Below the pieces are notes generated by a model. The model was not told where the DNA came from. It searched no databases and worked only from the letters and a program-made list of their open reading frames with translations. The position numbers were made by a program, and so were the translations under genes. From the NCBI RefSeq assembly GCF_036785885.1, contig NC_092317.1, positions 1,428,501 through 1,492,500 on the forward strand: DNA of 64,000 nucleotides. Reading direction: 5' to 3'. Source of the DNA: Coffea arabica (lineage: Eukaryota > Streptophyta > Magnoliopsida > Gentianales > Rubiaceae). Below are positions 45,154 through 58,500 of the stretch, in pieces (the stretch's first letter is position 1; every line of letters starts with the position of its first letter).

Positions 45154-48100
45154 ATGAATAATAGCACCGATAAAGATCAGTTGGATGTGTCTGATCTCGG
45201 CTCCGCCCTCCCCGCTGCCGCCGCCGGTAATTTCCTGAGCCCAAAAACCCTTTTCGCTGCTAGAAGTTGCAGGTCTTCGTAAGGTGGAGAAATAAATTTT
45301 GATAATATCTGTTCTGTTGTTTTTATTAATCATTTCTTTTTGGCTGTAATTGGCATGCAGCTTTAAGCGAGGAGGACCGTGCTGGGTTAGTTAATGCCCT
45401 CAAGGTTAGTTATTATTACTATTTTTTGGTGTTTTTGTTTTTTTTAATTTGAACGTTTTCAATGGTGTTGTTCTTTTTCTTTTTTCTGGTGGTGGGGTTT
45501 ATCTGAATTTTGGGGTTGCTTTTGTAGGATAAACTTCAGCATTTGGCTGGGGAGCATTCGGATATTATGGAGACTCTCTCTCCCAAGGTTCGAAAGCGTG
45601 TGGAATTTTTAAGAGAGCTTCAGGTACTTTATTGAATTTAAAACTTATAAGTTCAACTAAGCTTTAGAATTAATTTCTGCTGCCTGCTTTCAATTTTTTG
45701 TTCAGCATTGTTTGTCGATCGGGTGCTTTGGGTAGAAATGTTTTTTTCCGATGTTTATTTCTATTTTGTGCTGGGTTCATCATTTCACCGGAAGTAATTT
45801 TGGTGTAAAGTCGAAGCATTACTTACATGAATCTAAATGCGGCCTTAAAAGCCAAATCAACGTTAAGCTTGTTGTGTGAGGCAGTTGAGAAAAGCAAAAG
45901 CTCGAGATGGCAGGATGCTTGATTTTTGATAAGATATTTAGAATTCAGTTTCACCTGATATAGGTTAACCGCTGTTGTCAACTCCTATATATAGGAGCTA
46001 ATTGACTACCTTATTAGATTAAAAAGGGAAGAAGTGTCTGCGTGGAATAGACTTAATTGTGGCCTTGTATTCCATGTGTAAGACTGTATCTTGGTCCTCC
46101 CTGCATATGGAGATCTAACTCTTAAAACATTAAAGTAAAATCTATGGAATGCAGCACCACTGGAATCAGTTGCTCGTTGTGGGGTATGGATTCCTTTAGG
46201 AGTTCAAAAGCTACATATGCATGGACTAATACGTGGAAATTAGTCAAACTCATGAGATTAGTGGGGCCAATAACGTTTTCAGGCCATTTATGAGGATTTG
46301 TTGATTTAGTAAAATCGAATGGCAAACCTTCACCAGCTGGAGTGATCTTCTGTTGTTAAGTATACTGCTTTGAGATTGTGGTAAAACATTTCTGTGTGCC
46401 CTTATACATGGGTATTTCTTCATGTGCAGAGCCAACATGATGAGCTGGAGTCAAAGTTCTTCGAAGAGAGGGCTGCACTGGAAGCTAAATACCAGAAGCT
46501 CTATGAACCACTCTATACAAAGGTGGTACTTTCTTTGTGCTGAATTAGGGGTTGTACTTTTCTTTGTCATCTGTTTCAAATGATGTCCATTGAGCTCTAG
46601 TTATAATGTGAACTTCCAACCTAATATTGTATGCATCAAAAAAGCGTATGCTGCATGTTGCTATTATTTACCTGGTCTGACACAATAAACTGTATTGGCT
46701 ACCAAGGCAGTTCAATCTGGGTAGATGAATCGCAATTGCATTGAGTGCTGCTTCTGTTTCTGTGTTAATGTTGCTATTTAAACTGCAGAGATACCAAATA
46801 GTTAATGGTGTTCTTGAAGTTGAAGGAGTTGGTGATGCTTCCAAGGGTGACGAGGGAGACAAAGGGACAGAAGGTGATATGCACATTCCAAATAGACTTA
46901 TTTATAGCCTTCTTTGCGCTTCTTGTTAACTTGTTTATTTGTTTTGGGTGAATGTACGTGTCTGTGCCTCCTTTGCTCTCCCTTTTTGTCTTTTCAATTG
47001 CCTGTTGGCAAGTGGTTGTTTTAAGCCTTTCTTTGATTGTCATGCTGCATTCCATAACAGAAAAAGGTGTTCCCAACTTCTGGTTGATGGCGATGAAGAC
47101 TAATGAAATATTGGCAGAAGAGGTAAATGATTGGATACCTTCTTTTATTTGGGTTTATTTCTCTATGTTGAACATGTGACGGACTATCACTTCTCCCTTT
47201 GTTTAGATTTCAGAGCGTGATGAGGAGGCTCTAAAATATCTCAAGGATATCAAGTGGTGCAGGATTGATAGTCCGAAGGGTTTCAAGCTTGAGTTCTTTT
47301 TTGATGCTAATCCATTTTTCAAGAACACTGTCTTGACAAAAACTTATCACATGATTGATGATGATGAACCTATACTAGAGAAAGCTATAGGGTAAACTTC
47401 ATTATCCTGCCTTATATGTAATAAGTCATGCTGATATTGATTACTGATTAGTGACATTTCTTGGATGTTGTAGGGCGGAAATTGAATGGTATCCTGGCAA
47501 ATGCTTGACGCAGAAGGTTTTGAAGAAAAAGCCAAGAAAGGGGTCAAAGAACGTGAAACCTATAACTAAGACTGAAAATTGTGAAAGCTTTTTCAATTTC
47601 TTCAACCCTCCGCAAGTGCCTGAGGATGATGACGATATTGATGAGGATACTGTGAGTTCTTCTGCTTCACTTTTCACATTACAGCATATGGGCGCATGGA
47701 AAGTCCTTTGGGCTCTATTTATTCTGTCTTTCTTTGTTCTCACAGGCTGAAGAACTCCAGAACTCAATGGAGCAAGACTATGATATTGGGTGAGTTATTT
47801 ATTTCTTCCATCATAGAATGCCTTGATTGATAGCCTATGATTGCCCTTCCTTCCTCAGGTTATCTAGTACTCTGTTTACCAGTTTTTGTTTAATAAGAGT
47901 TCGTTTTCAGCCAGGACGTGATTATGGGTGTTTTTGTGTAGTTCAACAATACGAGACAAAATTATTCCTCATGCTGTGTCATGGTTTACGGGCGAGGCTG
48001 TTCATGGAGATGATTTTGAAGATATGGATGATGATGAAGATGACGAGGATGATGAGGAGGAAGACGATGAAGATGAGGAGGTAGATGAAGAAGATGATGA

Positions 48101-48431
48101 GGATAAGGTGGATAGCAAGAATAGAAAGAAGGTAATAAGCTCCCATAAATAGGCAGTTTCATTATTAAAGTTCTTTGCAGCAAACGTTTCTTGCAGACTT
48201 CTAATATTTATTGTTGTTTGTTGTCCTTTGTGTCTTGCAGTCTACCAGATCAAAGGTTAGGTGATGTAATGATGTTACTTCTCGACATAGTAGATGATAG
48301 TATGGCTGTTGTTGCCTAATGACTGCTTTATGTGACTTCTGAGTTGCTTCTATGAATTGCAGCCGAGTGTAAGATCACAAGGTCAGGAAGGTCATCAGAC
48401 TGAACGCCCTCCAGAATGCAAGCAACAGTAG
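45154..48431 (+). CDS. NAP1: Nucleosome assembly protein 1 (NAP1)
   Basis: Twelve exons: 45154-45226, 45361-45404, 45528-45623, 46430-46522, 46789-46873, 47061-47122, 47207-47391, 47474-47651, 47746-47789, 47942-48131, 48241-48255 and 48363-48431. They total 1134 nt and 377 aa. NAP1 is a histone H2A-H2B chaperone that loads and removes dimers in chromatin. The N-terminal helix region contains [23 protein letters not shown]. The NAP core follows with [38 protein letters not shown] and [14 protein letters not shown] basic KKKPRKGSK lies before the [15 protein letters not shown] segment. The acidic tail [18 protein letters not shown] is at about 310-335. The protein ends CKQQ, the prenylation box known in plant NAP1. 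One exon is only 15 nt. Confidence 0.96.
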
Positions 48432-48581
48432 ATGTAAATCCTAAATTGCTAAGCAGTTGAATGTGTATCGGGAGCAGTTTTATTGTCCTTGCTTGTTGAT
48501 AGTTTTGCTTGTATTCATCCTGGTGTATTCTGAAGCCTTTTGTTTAATTTTCCCTGTCCCCGGCATTCCATCTTTCCTCGT

Positions 48582-48623
<42 letters not shown>

Positions 48624-49514
48624 AAGCTTCTAAATGCTGTTGGGTTGATCATGGCACCTTGAGATATGGTTGGGAGAATTGTGATATTTTCCCTTCTTAT
48701 GTATTGGATTTTATGGTTTCTTATTTCTTTCTAATTTTCCATTTCTTTCTGTATATAATGTATGATCAAAGTGCATCAATTTGCCTGTTTCTCAACTGGT
48801 ATTGCGCAGATTCTTAGTTTCACATTTAGTTCCGGGTAGTAGTTGGTATAGCGTTGGGGGGGGGGGAGGGGGGAAGAAAAAAGCGGTTGGAACTAATGGA
48901 TTACGCTCGAAGGCTATGTTAACTAGCATGTTAATTTTTGCTTGCCTTGTGTGGGATTCGATTCCTCTCACCACTTAGTTTACTTCTTATTCATTTTTTT
49001 TCCTTGGTTTGCTCTAAAGTTTACAAAGTCTAATTATAGAAAGTGATCATAGATAACAATTAAAACCGGTAAAAGTTATTTTTTGGGGTAATTATGAATT
49101 TTAGATTTTTTTTGTTATTTGATTATAAAAAAAATCTATAATCAGAAAATAACAACAATCAAGAACATTATAAAAATTAAATTATTTAAAATTAGAATGC
49201 ATAATGAGTTAAAATAATGAATTGAGAACAAGTCCATAATCTATTTAAGTTTGCAAGTCTTTAGGAAATCACTAAGCATATTACGTTGTCCCATGTGTTG
49301 AAGACACTAGAAAATTTGACTTCACATGAGAGACGTGCATGTTACAATACTTGACTGAGGCTTAAGGACTTCTTTTGAGTTATGGTGGCTTAGAAATGCA
49401 ATATGTTGTCTGGCAAATACGTACCTTTTCTATTTGATAATATGCAATTTTAAATATGGTCACCATTGCTAACGTTATAAAAGATTCAAACTAAAGTCAT
49501 CCCACTCTTGAAGA
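48432..49514. other. NAP1 3' flank and intergenic DNA
   Basis: It holds a C-run followed by (CT)n at 48582-48622 and a G-rich run at 48856-48873. The first 250 bases probably include the NAP1 3' UTR. No gene is seen. Confidence 0.6.
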
Positions 49515-52500
49515 TCAATTCTTTCGATTGATACTGGCATTCTTCATGGTCCAAGCATTCATGCTTGAGATTGCGACGTTGGCCTTTCCATAATTGAAGA
49601 CGTACAAGCGTGCCTCGTTGCCTAAAGCTTTAGTAGGATATACCCTTGAAGTGATGCATGCCTTGCCCTTTCCACCAAAGCTTTCCACTATTGAATGATC
49701 AATCTGCAACAAAAAAAAACACCATTCCGCCTGTAATCCTCAAAAAAAAAAAAAAAACTTTTTTTTTGGCCTGTGTTATATGTATCAAGCCCAGCGTAAA
49801 GAAGATTTCGTACCAAGCTCCTCAAAGATAATTCTTCGTGCAAAGGATCCACGTCCAGAAATGCCCCATAAGTTGTCTTATCTGGTTTTTCATTGAGCGA
49901 GGACCTGTAGAGAGACGTCACGTGGGATGAATATGATGAGAATTCTGAAAATTCTTAACAAGAAAGAAGCAAAATAGTTTTGGATTAGGATTACAGGCGA
50001 AGTGTCTTCCTGATAATACCTGCTCTGATCACTGCACATCAGCACCACATATTTGTTCTGGGCTTTGAAAATTCTAAAGAAGACGGCCGTATATTCCTGC
50101 AGATCCTTTGAAGCCAAAACTTTTAGTCCAAAGGGTCCTGTCCCTCCTCTGACTGATGCACCCTTTTGACTACAAAGCAGTTGGGGGTCCGTCCAACTTG
50201 GGTCGAATGCATCAACTTGCTCCAACTGGGATGCTACTTGGAACGACACATCTACATCCGCCTGTCAAGAAAAAGAACCAGTCACATTCTAGTATTCATT
50301 ATATAGACTATTCGTTCAGTTTGAATGTCACATTCTTATTAGTGGTCCGAAGACAAGGATTCGAAGACTAAATCCTAAACGAGGAAGTAGTAAATCACCA
50401 AATTATCTTTTGGATTAAAATTCATATCCTGAAGAAGGAATTTGACTAAAAGCAGGAAGAATTCTAAGCTTGCAAGAAGATGTCCAATCTAATTATCAGT
50501 CTACTTACTTGGGCAGCTTTGATGCCTTGAACTTCTACTGTGGATCCGCTCTTGAGCTGCGTACGAGGATAGCCAACTTTTTTTTGTCGTAGCGTTTCAA
50601 TCTCTGAAATTGGCCACTGGACCAGTTGTTTTCCTGATTTATCTAGCCATATCAGCCTAGGAATTGCCTGAAAAATCAATGCAGCTTTGTCAATTACAAC
50701 GCCTCTATTAATCTTTTAGATCAGATTAACTGGTAGAAGACGGTGCTTTACCTGAACTCCGGACCATCCCTGAGCAATATAATCTTCTCGAGATAATGAC
50801 TCGTTGATCCAACCCCAAAGAATTCTTCGCTTCTTCAAACTATCGTAGAATGTTTTTGAAGCATAGAACTTCCCATAATCGTATCTCAAGCCTGAAAACT
50901 TTTCTGCAGCTCCAGCATTCGGCACGAAAACATCCTTGGAATGCGCATATGTTCCAATCGCGTACTGATCGTGCTTGGTGTCATCCAGGCTTACCTTAAG
51001 AACATGTTTAACGCCTTCGCCAATGGTTGATGTGTCTAAACCAATAGGGCTGCTCGAAACAGGGTAAAAATCAGGGCATTCCCACATTCCAGTGCCTTGT
51101 ATTGAATACAGTGGGTGCTGAGCTTTGGTCCAACGAACAAAATCCTTGCTTCTGTACAGAAGTGCTTTTCCTCGACGATTTAATTTATTTCCAACGATGA
51201 CTCTCCATCGGCCATCAGGGCCCAACCAGGCAGTAGTTGGGTCTCTGAATGAGCTTGAATTGATTTTGTTCTCTGGAGTCGGAGTCATCAGTGGATTGTA
51301 AGGCGATTTGACCCATTCTATCAGGTACGGGTCAGAAAGATTTCTGGGGACAGCAAGATTTTGAACTTGCTGGTTCTTAGGGTCTATGCCAGTGTAGAGA
51401 ATGGCTGGGTTTTCCCCTCGAAGCATTGTCGTTGATCCTGACCAGCAACCATTCACGTCACCCTTCTGAGACGGAAAAATGGCTGCTTTGTGAGGGTTCC
51501 AGTTGATTAAATCTTTAGAGGTGGAGTGAGCCCAAACAATGTTCCCCCAATCTGGACCGAGTGGATTGTACTGGTAGAATAGATGGTAAAGTCCCTTATA
51601 AACCGTTGGTCCTGAAAGGGGAAAGGAAATATTTTCAGTATCTGGGAAGCCATCATTCTGTGGTTAAAATCTGATTTCTAGTTGCATATATATCTGTCTT
51701 CCTCTGACTAGTGAACTTGGTCCTAAGAACATGAGCAACAAGGATAATGGCATGATGGCAAAAGCCAAAAGACTCGAACAAAGGGCATTAAGAAACTCCT
51801 GGATTCTTGCAAAAGACCAGGTTTTCAGCTGGGTAAGGAGATTGCAAAGCTGTTCGTAAGCAGAAAGAATGCCAGGAAATGGTCAGTGCTTCAGAACCAA
51901 TCATGTTCATGTATAAATCCAAAAAGGAACTCCAGTCTTGGAATTTGAGCGGTCAAATGTAGACGCACGAGGAGTGAGTTTTTCTACTCCACAAGCCATC
52001 ATCTTTTACTTTTGTTAAGCACAAGTTTGAATAGAACTCTCAAAACAATAATTTCAACCATAACAAATTCGTCTCTGATCCTCTTTAAGCTGTCAGCTAC
52101 GAATCTTCATTACATGGCAAAGAAGGATACACCTCTTTAAGGTGTTCGTCTGATTTTAAGAAGGAATATAGATGGCCTTGAAGACTCAAACACGAGGAAA
52201 TAGACGAGAAGAGAACAAAACTCACCATTAGGATCTGCCATTGCGAGATGCCATTGTTGTTGTATTCACCGTGACGTTGACGCCAAAACAAATGGAAGGA
52301 AAAACAAGAATCTCGCGCGTTAGAGAAGTTAAAACAATACAACCAAACAGTAGTGTAAATCGTTTGTCTTTCCTTCCTTAGAAAATTATTACTAACAATT
52401 AACAAGACAAAAATTTACCGTTCATCCAGTTCTTGGGAGGTTGGAAGTGATAAGAAGTTCTGTAGGTTTGACTTGGAGATGCTGGTTGAAGAGATGCAAG

Positions 52501-52587
52501 ATTTCTGTGGGATGCTTCTGCTTCAAGAATGCCATGTCCGAGCACTATCCAGTACAAGCACATTAGCCAGAGGTAAAAGCTAGCCAT
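49515..52587 (-). CDS. CWINV: Cell-wall invertase (beta-fructofuranosidase, GH32)
   Basis: Seven exons on the minus strand: 52587-52419, 52234-52226 (9 nt), 51611-50752, 50667-50509, 50261-50020, 49904-49814 and 49703-49515. They total 1719 nt and 572 aa. The enzyme cleaves sucrose to glucose and fructose in the apoplast, feeding sink tissues. Residues 1-25 form a signal peptide with a hydrophobic core and a likely cut near EAEA. The nucleophile Asp57 is in WMNDPNG, the transition-state Asp183 in FRDP, and the acid/base Glu237 in MWECPDF. Pro after WEC marks the cell-wall class; vacuolar enzymes usually have Val there. The 9-nt exon encodes the DPN core, as in most plant invertases. The C-terminal half is the beta-sandwich module. 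The model starts at ATG 52587; GTG two codons upstream is not a start. Confidence 0.96.
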
Positions 52588-52644
52588 GGTTGCCACAGAT
52601 TTTGGCTACACTTGGAAGAAACTGACTGAATTATGGATGGCCTG

Positions 52645-52651
52645 TTATATA
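52645..52651 (-). promoter_or_regulatory. TATA box of the invertase gene
   Basis: TATATAA on the minus strand lies about 58-64 bp upstream of the invertase ATG. This suggests a short leader of around 30 bases. Support is sequence and spacing. Confidence 0.5.
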
Positions 52652-54713
52652 GGAGGATTTCCAAGTTGAAGCTCTTGACCAATAAATAATCTAGCATGGA
52701 CCAAGACGTCAGATTTTTTTATTTTTTTTTTAAAAATTTATTTTTCCACGAAAAGATGTACAACTATAAGGATACTCTAGAGGTCCGGCATCACGTCACA
52801 TCAATGGAAGTCAAACAACCAAGGCTGGAAATTATACATTAGACTTTTCGAGTGAAATCAATTATGAAGCATTATAGATGTAAAATTCGGTTCGGCCTCA
52901 TCGTAATACTCCATAAATTAAAAATATCAATTGAGTTTAGTGGCAATTTGCTCAATCCTGAGTTTAGTGGCACTTTGCTCAATCCTGAGTTTAGTGCCTA
53001 TTGCTATGTTGACCGTCACTGAAAAAAAATATATAATTTATCGCTTACGAGAGAGGGCATCTTATTGTTAAGAAATGAACGGGGGTTCATTGACCATTTG
53101 AGTGAGTTGCCTAAATAAGGAATATGAAAAATTGGCTGTCGCACGAATGATTGACCCGCGCAATTAGGGAATTGTCCGCATATGCATGTTCCTCTTACAA
53201 TTTCTTTTTATATGTAAGCAATTAATTAACAATTATGCTGCCAAGTTGTATTGTTTTTCTGGGGTCCAACAAACGGTGGTATTCGGAACTATCGTTTTTC
53301 TGGGGTCCAAGTTGTACAATTTCATTTTTGTCACTAAAAGTATATATAGGTTTTGAATTTTTTTTTTTTATACATAAAAAATGGGTACAAGTGGGTCATA
53401 ATGCAATTTCAAGCTAAAAGGCAATCAAAAATTTAAGTTAGAACCAAAATTTGCTAACTTGAGTTTTTAAAGGACATAAAATTAACACTTTAAAAATGAA
53501 GGACAAAAAAATCATTTGGTAAGATGTGAAAGATGTTTTGAACAAATTCCCTCCCTTTTTATTAAGTTATGGATTATTACTACTTAGTTATCCTTACTAA
53601 TACTAATAATAGACCTTTTAACTACAATAATAATGGATTTAGCATCTATTTAGTAGGTTCTATCTCCCAATGTACATACGGATTTTATCGATGACGTGTG
53701 TTTTCATTTATTAAAAAGGAATATGATCATTTTAAATCTGACTTATCCTACGCATGTCATCCAGATCTACGTACACTATGAAAAATATTTGGTGGATCCA
53801 CCGGAGAATCCCAACAATAATGAAACTTTTTAACTTGGGTGAAAAAAAAAAAGGGTTGCGCATATGTGTTGAGATATGTACTACTTACTATATGTTTACA
53901 TCAAAGAGCAAATTTCTGTTTTAGCAACAGACATATGTTTTTTGATTAATCCGTCTTCACGTGACTCCCAAAATTCAACGATGTTCTACATAATAAAATG
54001 TGTAGACTTTTTGAATGATAACGTTCTTGCTAGTAGTCTAATATGTATAGATTGAATTTGGAAGTATTAATATATCCCAAATCTTGGAATCAAACGGAGG
54101 ATTTGCTGGCAGATTCTCCCGGTCTGTCGGATGTTTCCATCAGTCAACAACGGACATGGTCATAGATGCACGGCACGCGGAAGAAAATAGAAGCAGAAAA
54201 AGATGGGCTGGAACGCTGAATTTGACTGCTGCAGCTGCGGGTCGAATTAAATGCTAGTCGCTTATGGGCCTAAGGGATGGGGATTACCAACGGCAACGGT
54301 GACAAGGCACCACCGTCCCCATGGATTATCGATTTTATTATAGGATTTTGCAGCATGGAGGAGCCTTGTACATGCATTGACCTACGGATTGTTGATCTCA
54401 TCCAAAAAATTAGTTTACGAATTGCTTTAATGTTTTAAAGAATTTTTTTGATCTCTTCAATTTCCGAAGCATTTGCATCAATCGAACGCTCATTAAAATA
54501 TAATTCAAAATTTAGGTTTTTGAAGAAATAAAATTAATCAGAGAACGAATACAGCTGATCCTCACCTTTATTTATCTATTTCCTCTCTTTTTCTTTTTTT
54601 TTTTGGTGAGGGAAAGTGTTAAGCTTTAAACTTTTTATTTCCTTCCATTGCCTCTGTGATGGAGATTCCAATTCCAAGTTCCAATACCAGCATAACCAGA
54701 AAGATACCTTTTA
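52652..54713. other. Invertase promoter and intergenic region
   Basis: A 27-bp tandem repeat (GAGTTTAGTGGCAMTTTGCTCAATCCT, about 2.4 copies) lies at 52932-53000. TTTTTCTGGGGTCCAA is repeated at about 53254 and 53294. The rest is AT-rich without a gene. Confidence 0.55.
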
Positions 54714-55446
54714 GGGTTAATCACAATTAATCCCCTTAAAGTATATTTCATTTTTCACTTTACCCCCTCACTATTTTTTTGTCTCACTTTATCCCCCATT
54801 GGACAAAATTATCCCTCTATTATTCTAAACTCTTATTTTTCTCTTTTATTTTTTTCCTTTCCCCTTTTGTGCTCTTTTATTTTCTTTGCCTCTTTCTTCT
54901 TTCTTTAATTCTTCCTCTTTCCCGCAAAAATTTTCATCTTAATGATTGAAATAAAAAACAAGGAAGAATTGTAGAGATCTATCTTCTCCTCAAATGATTA
55001 AAAAATATTCAAATCACTTTCTTGAAATACAAATTTTTTTAGCCTTTCAATTCTTTTAATTTTGGTTTTCTAGTTTCTCATTTTATTCTCAAGAAAAATA
55101 TCATAAGATGAAATTGTGATCTAATTAATAATCATCAACTGAAATTTGTGACACGTGGCATCACACAAACAATCAAAATTAGTTTTTGATACCTTTTAAA
55201 CCTTCACCAAAAATCTAATTACAAACTCAAAATAAAAATTCCCGTTGGGATGGAGTTTTCCATTGGGAAGAATGAAAAATAGAAGAAAGAGAAAAAGAAA
55301 TACAAGAGAGGAAAAAAAGGTAACTGAAAAGTCAAAATAATGGAAGGGTAATTTTGTCGAATAGGAGGTTAAGCGAGTAAAATTAAAAGTTAGGAAATAA
55401 CGTGATAAATGAGATATACCTTAACGGTATTAATTGTAATTAACCC
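54714..55446. mobile_element. TIR element, probably Mutator-like MITE
   Basis: Terminal inverted repeats of about 37 bp are seen. The left starts GGGTTAATCACAATTAAT and the inverted right starts GGGTTAATTACAATTAAT; both continue into GTTAARGTATATYTCA-like sequence. Flanks ACCTTTTA (left) and ACCTTTTTA (right) are close to a 9-bp target duplication. There is no transposase frame in the 733 bp. Long terminal repeats and an 8-9-bp target favour a MULE-type MITE, but the superfamily is not certain. It lies about 140 bp upstream of the next gene's ATG. Confidence 0.7.
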
Positions 55447-55589
55447 ACCTTTTTATATTAAACCCGTAGAAAGATACCTTTCTACATTCCAAGTTCCCTT
55501 TCTTTTTCATTTTTCCTTTTAAATTAAACCCGTGGAAGGTTACCCCAATAGGATCTTCAGTCTCTTTAATCCACAGCTGAACCAAAAAA

Positions 55590-58500
55590 ATGGTGGGTTT
55601 TTTGGGAATGACAGCCCGACCTCGCACTGCTCCGACTTCACTTGCCTCCGTTACCCGCTCCACCCGCCAAATTTCGTGCGTTAAAAATACTTCAATTTCT
55701 TTTTCAAGAAACGGGTTCTCTCGGTTTCACCATTTCCTCACAGCTTCTCTTCATTCAACTTCCACTAGTATGCGTCTCGTCCCTTGACCTTCCCTCATGA
55801 TTTCAGTTTTCAATGAAGCATGTTTAAAGGTTCACTTTTTGTTTTAATCCACTAATCATTTGATTAAGGGCTCTATTTCAAAATCTTCAGTTTGGCAACT
55901 ATGTTCTGAGTTAATGCATTTTGATAGTTTAATTTTTTTTCTCCCTTGTAAGAAACATTTCTAATTTCTTTATTGGTTTCCATGCTTTTATTAATTCCTT
56001 AATTCACATTGTATGTATTTCTAAATTGACCATCACTCCCAAGTTAGAGATTTAGTTGGCGAATGGGGGAGTCTCGGTGCCTTCTGCTTTTAGCTAAAAG
56101 GTTGGTGTGAAGTTTTTGAAGCACGTTAGACTGAACTTGTCCTGCTGTTGAACTATAGGTTACTGTATATTGTTAGAATGTCGTAGGCCACTGTGTGTCC
56201 TAGCCAGAACGAGCAGTAAGATTTGGTCTTTGCGGTGTTTCTTATCAGTAATTCAGCGTGTAATTTGTTTTATCTGCTCTAGTGTGCTCTTTACATAATC
56301 TTTCTAAACAAAAAGAAGTTAGCAGTCTAGTCACTTTACTTGTGCAATTGTTTATAAAATTTGTTCCAATGTTCCTTGGCATATTCTTATATGTTTTGTA
56401 ACACCTAAAACCATTACAGGCCCTGCAACTTCCAAGGCTGCATTACAAATTTTGCCAGAGCAACCTGAAATTGTATTTGTAGGGACAGGAACTAGTGAAG
56501 GAATCCCCCGTGTTAGCTGCCTCACTAATCCTACAAAGACCTGTCCAGTAATTCTGAACCATTCTATATTGTGCAACTTTGATTGTTTACTCCTTTTTTA
56601 GGAATATTTATTTAAATTTTTTTTTTTAAAAAAGAAAATTATCTTTTTATTGCCATTTTTACAGGTTTGCGCACAAGCTGCAGAACCTGGTAACAAAAAT
56701 AGGAGGCTTAACACGAGCCTACTTATTCGTTATCCCAGGCCCTCTGGAAAATGTAACATTCTTATAGATGCTGGCAAGTATGTTACAGAAGCTTTTATTA
56801 TTTGCTTTCAGGAAAAACAGTAGTATATTGATCATTCATCAAATTCATAGTTTTCTTGATAGTATGAGAATACATCCCATGTGGACTTTCATGAGCAAAT
56901 GAGCTTGATGTTTCCTGGTGAGTAGGATGAGAACTCTAGATGCTATATGTCAGGGTGAGTGCAGTCACTTGACAGTCAGGACCAACCTTTAGCATGTAGA
57001 TGCTCCCTCCTAGCATCTGCCAGACTGCTGGTCATAGGCATTGTCTGGTAGACGTTTATAAAGTTTCGTATGTTTCCTCTGTATCCTTCTCCTTTTCACC
57101 TTCTGTGTCATGTTTCTCAGCATTTTATCTTGAAACCAAAGACATTCTCGTCTTACCTCTGATTCTTTCCCCTTCAACTCAAACCTTGGTTAAGTCGGCT
57201 GGACATAATTGATTTGATATTGTCTTGAAAATTTTCTTAAAAACACAGCATATTTTGTTAGCAGGAGAAGATTCTGGGCTTGAATTATTTAAACCTATAA
57301 AATGGGATTCCTGATGCAGTGGCATCTGATATTTTTACCAATTTGCTAGTGACTTTTTGCTCTACATAAACAATGTTAAATAGAAGAATGATAGTTTAAG
57401 GACATTGAACCAAGAGCATAGATCAATTTAGAAAGGAATAATAAGAAGAGGAAATAAGGTAAATAATTGTTACGGTTTCATGTATTCTTTGAATTGAAAA
57501 TTTGTCAACCATCTGTTGAGCAAGAAAAGTCCTTTCTTTATGCAGGTTCTTCTACCATAGCGCCCTAAGATGGTTTCCTACTTTTGGGTAAGCTGTTTCT
57601 AATTGAATCTCCGGCTGCCATCAGATGGAGTCAATAAGACACTTAATTCTGTCAGATATTTTGTAATTGGAACTTGTGTCTCTTCTAGTTCATTTCACAA
57701 CTGGATGAATCTGAGACATGATATTAATGTGAATAAGTTCACCACATTGTTTTCTCATCTAATAATCAGTGTATCTACAAACATTATCAATAGTAAAGTT
57801 GGAAGTGACAATGGATTGATGATTTGTTGAATAAGTAGCCATTCCCTATGCTGCTTGTTCCAATTAAACCTGTCCTATACGTTCATTAGAAATGGAGATG
57901 ACTGGTCTTAATGGTTTAACTGGAGATCTATGAGAGGGATTAACTTATTTGACTTTTAATTTTTCTCTTCACCCTGTAATATTTCTGTTGCATTCATGAC
58001 TATGTCAGTTGTTTGTGAGATATTTTATACAACATACTTCAAATTTCACTTTTGATCGTTAATATTGAAAGATTGCACATTGGATTTTGGACATGTTAGC
58101 TTTAAGACATACTCCACTTATTAGAGATTGCACCTGTTTAAATACCAGAACGAATATTCACTCCAGTTACAGATAAGCTTGCTCTTAGAATTACATAGGA
58201 CCAATGTATGCTTTTTAAGATAAAGGAACTGCAGAGCATTACTGTTTGGGGAGGAGAGTGGTCTCCTTTTTCTATCAATGAGTATAATTACCTTTGGTAC
58301 TTCCAGTGCCGTCTTTTTCTGCTCTTTTACTGTAAGTAAGAAGTGCCATCATCATTTCTAAGCTCCACTGCCTCTTAAAGACATTGTTCTGTAGCTTTGG
58401 CTCGAAGTTTCAAGTGAATATTTCTTTTCAGTTGCTTCATCTCTCTGTTTCTGCTCTTACGAAGCAAGTAGTAAAGTTGTGAAATGTCATGCCTGTTCAA

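Noticed and set aside
47986-48183. His/Pro-rich minus-strand frame
   Set aside because: It is the antisense reading of the NAP1 acidic tail codons (GAT/GAG repeats).
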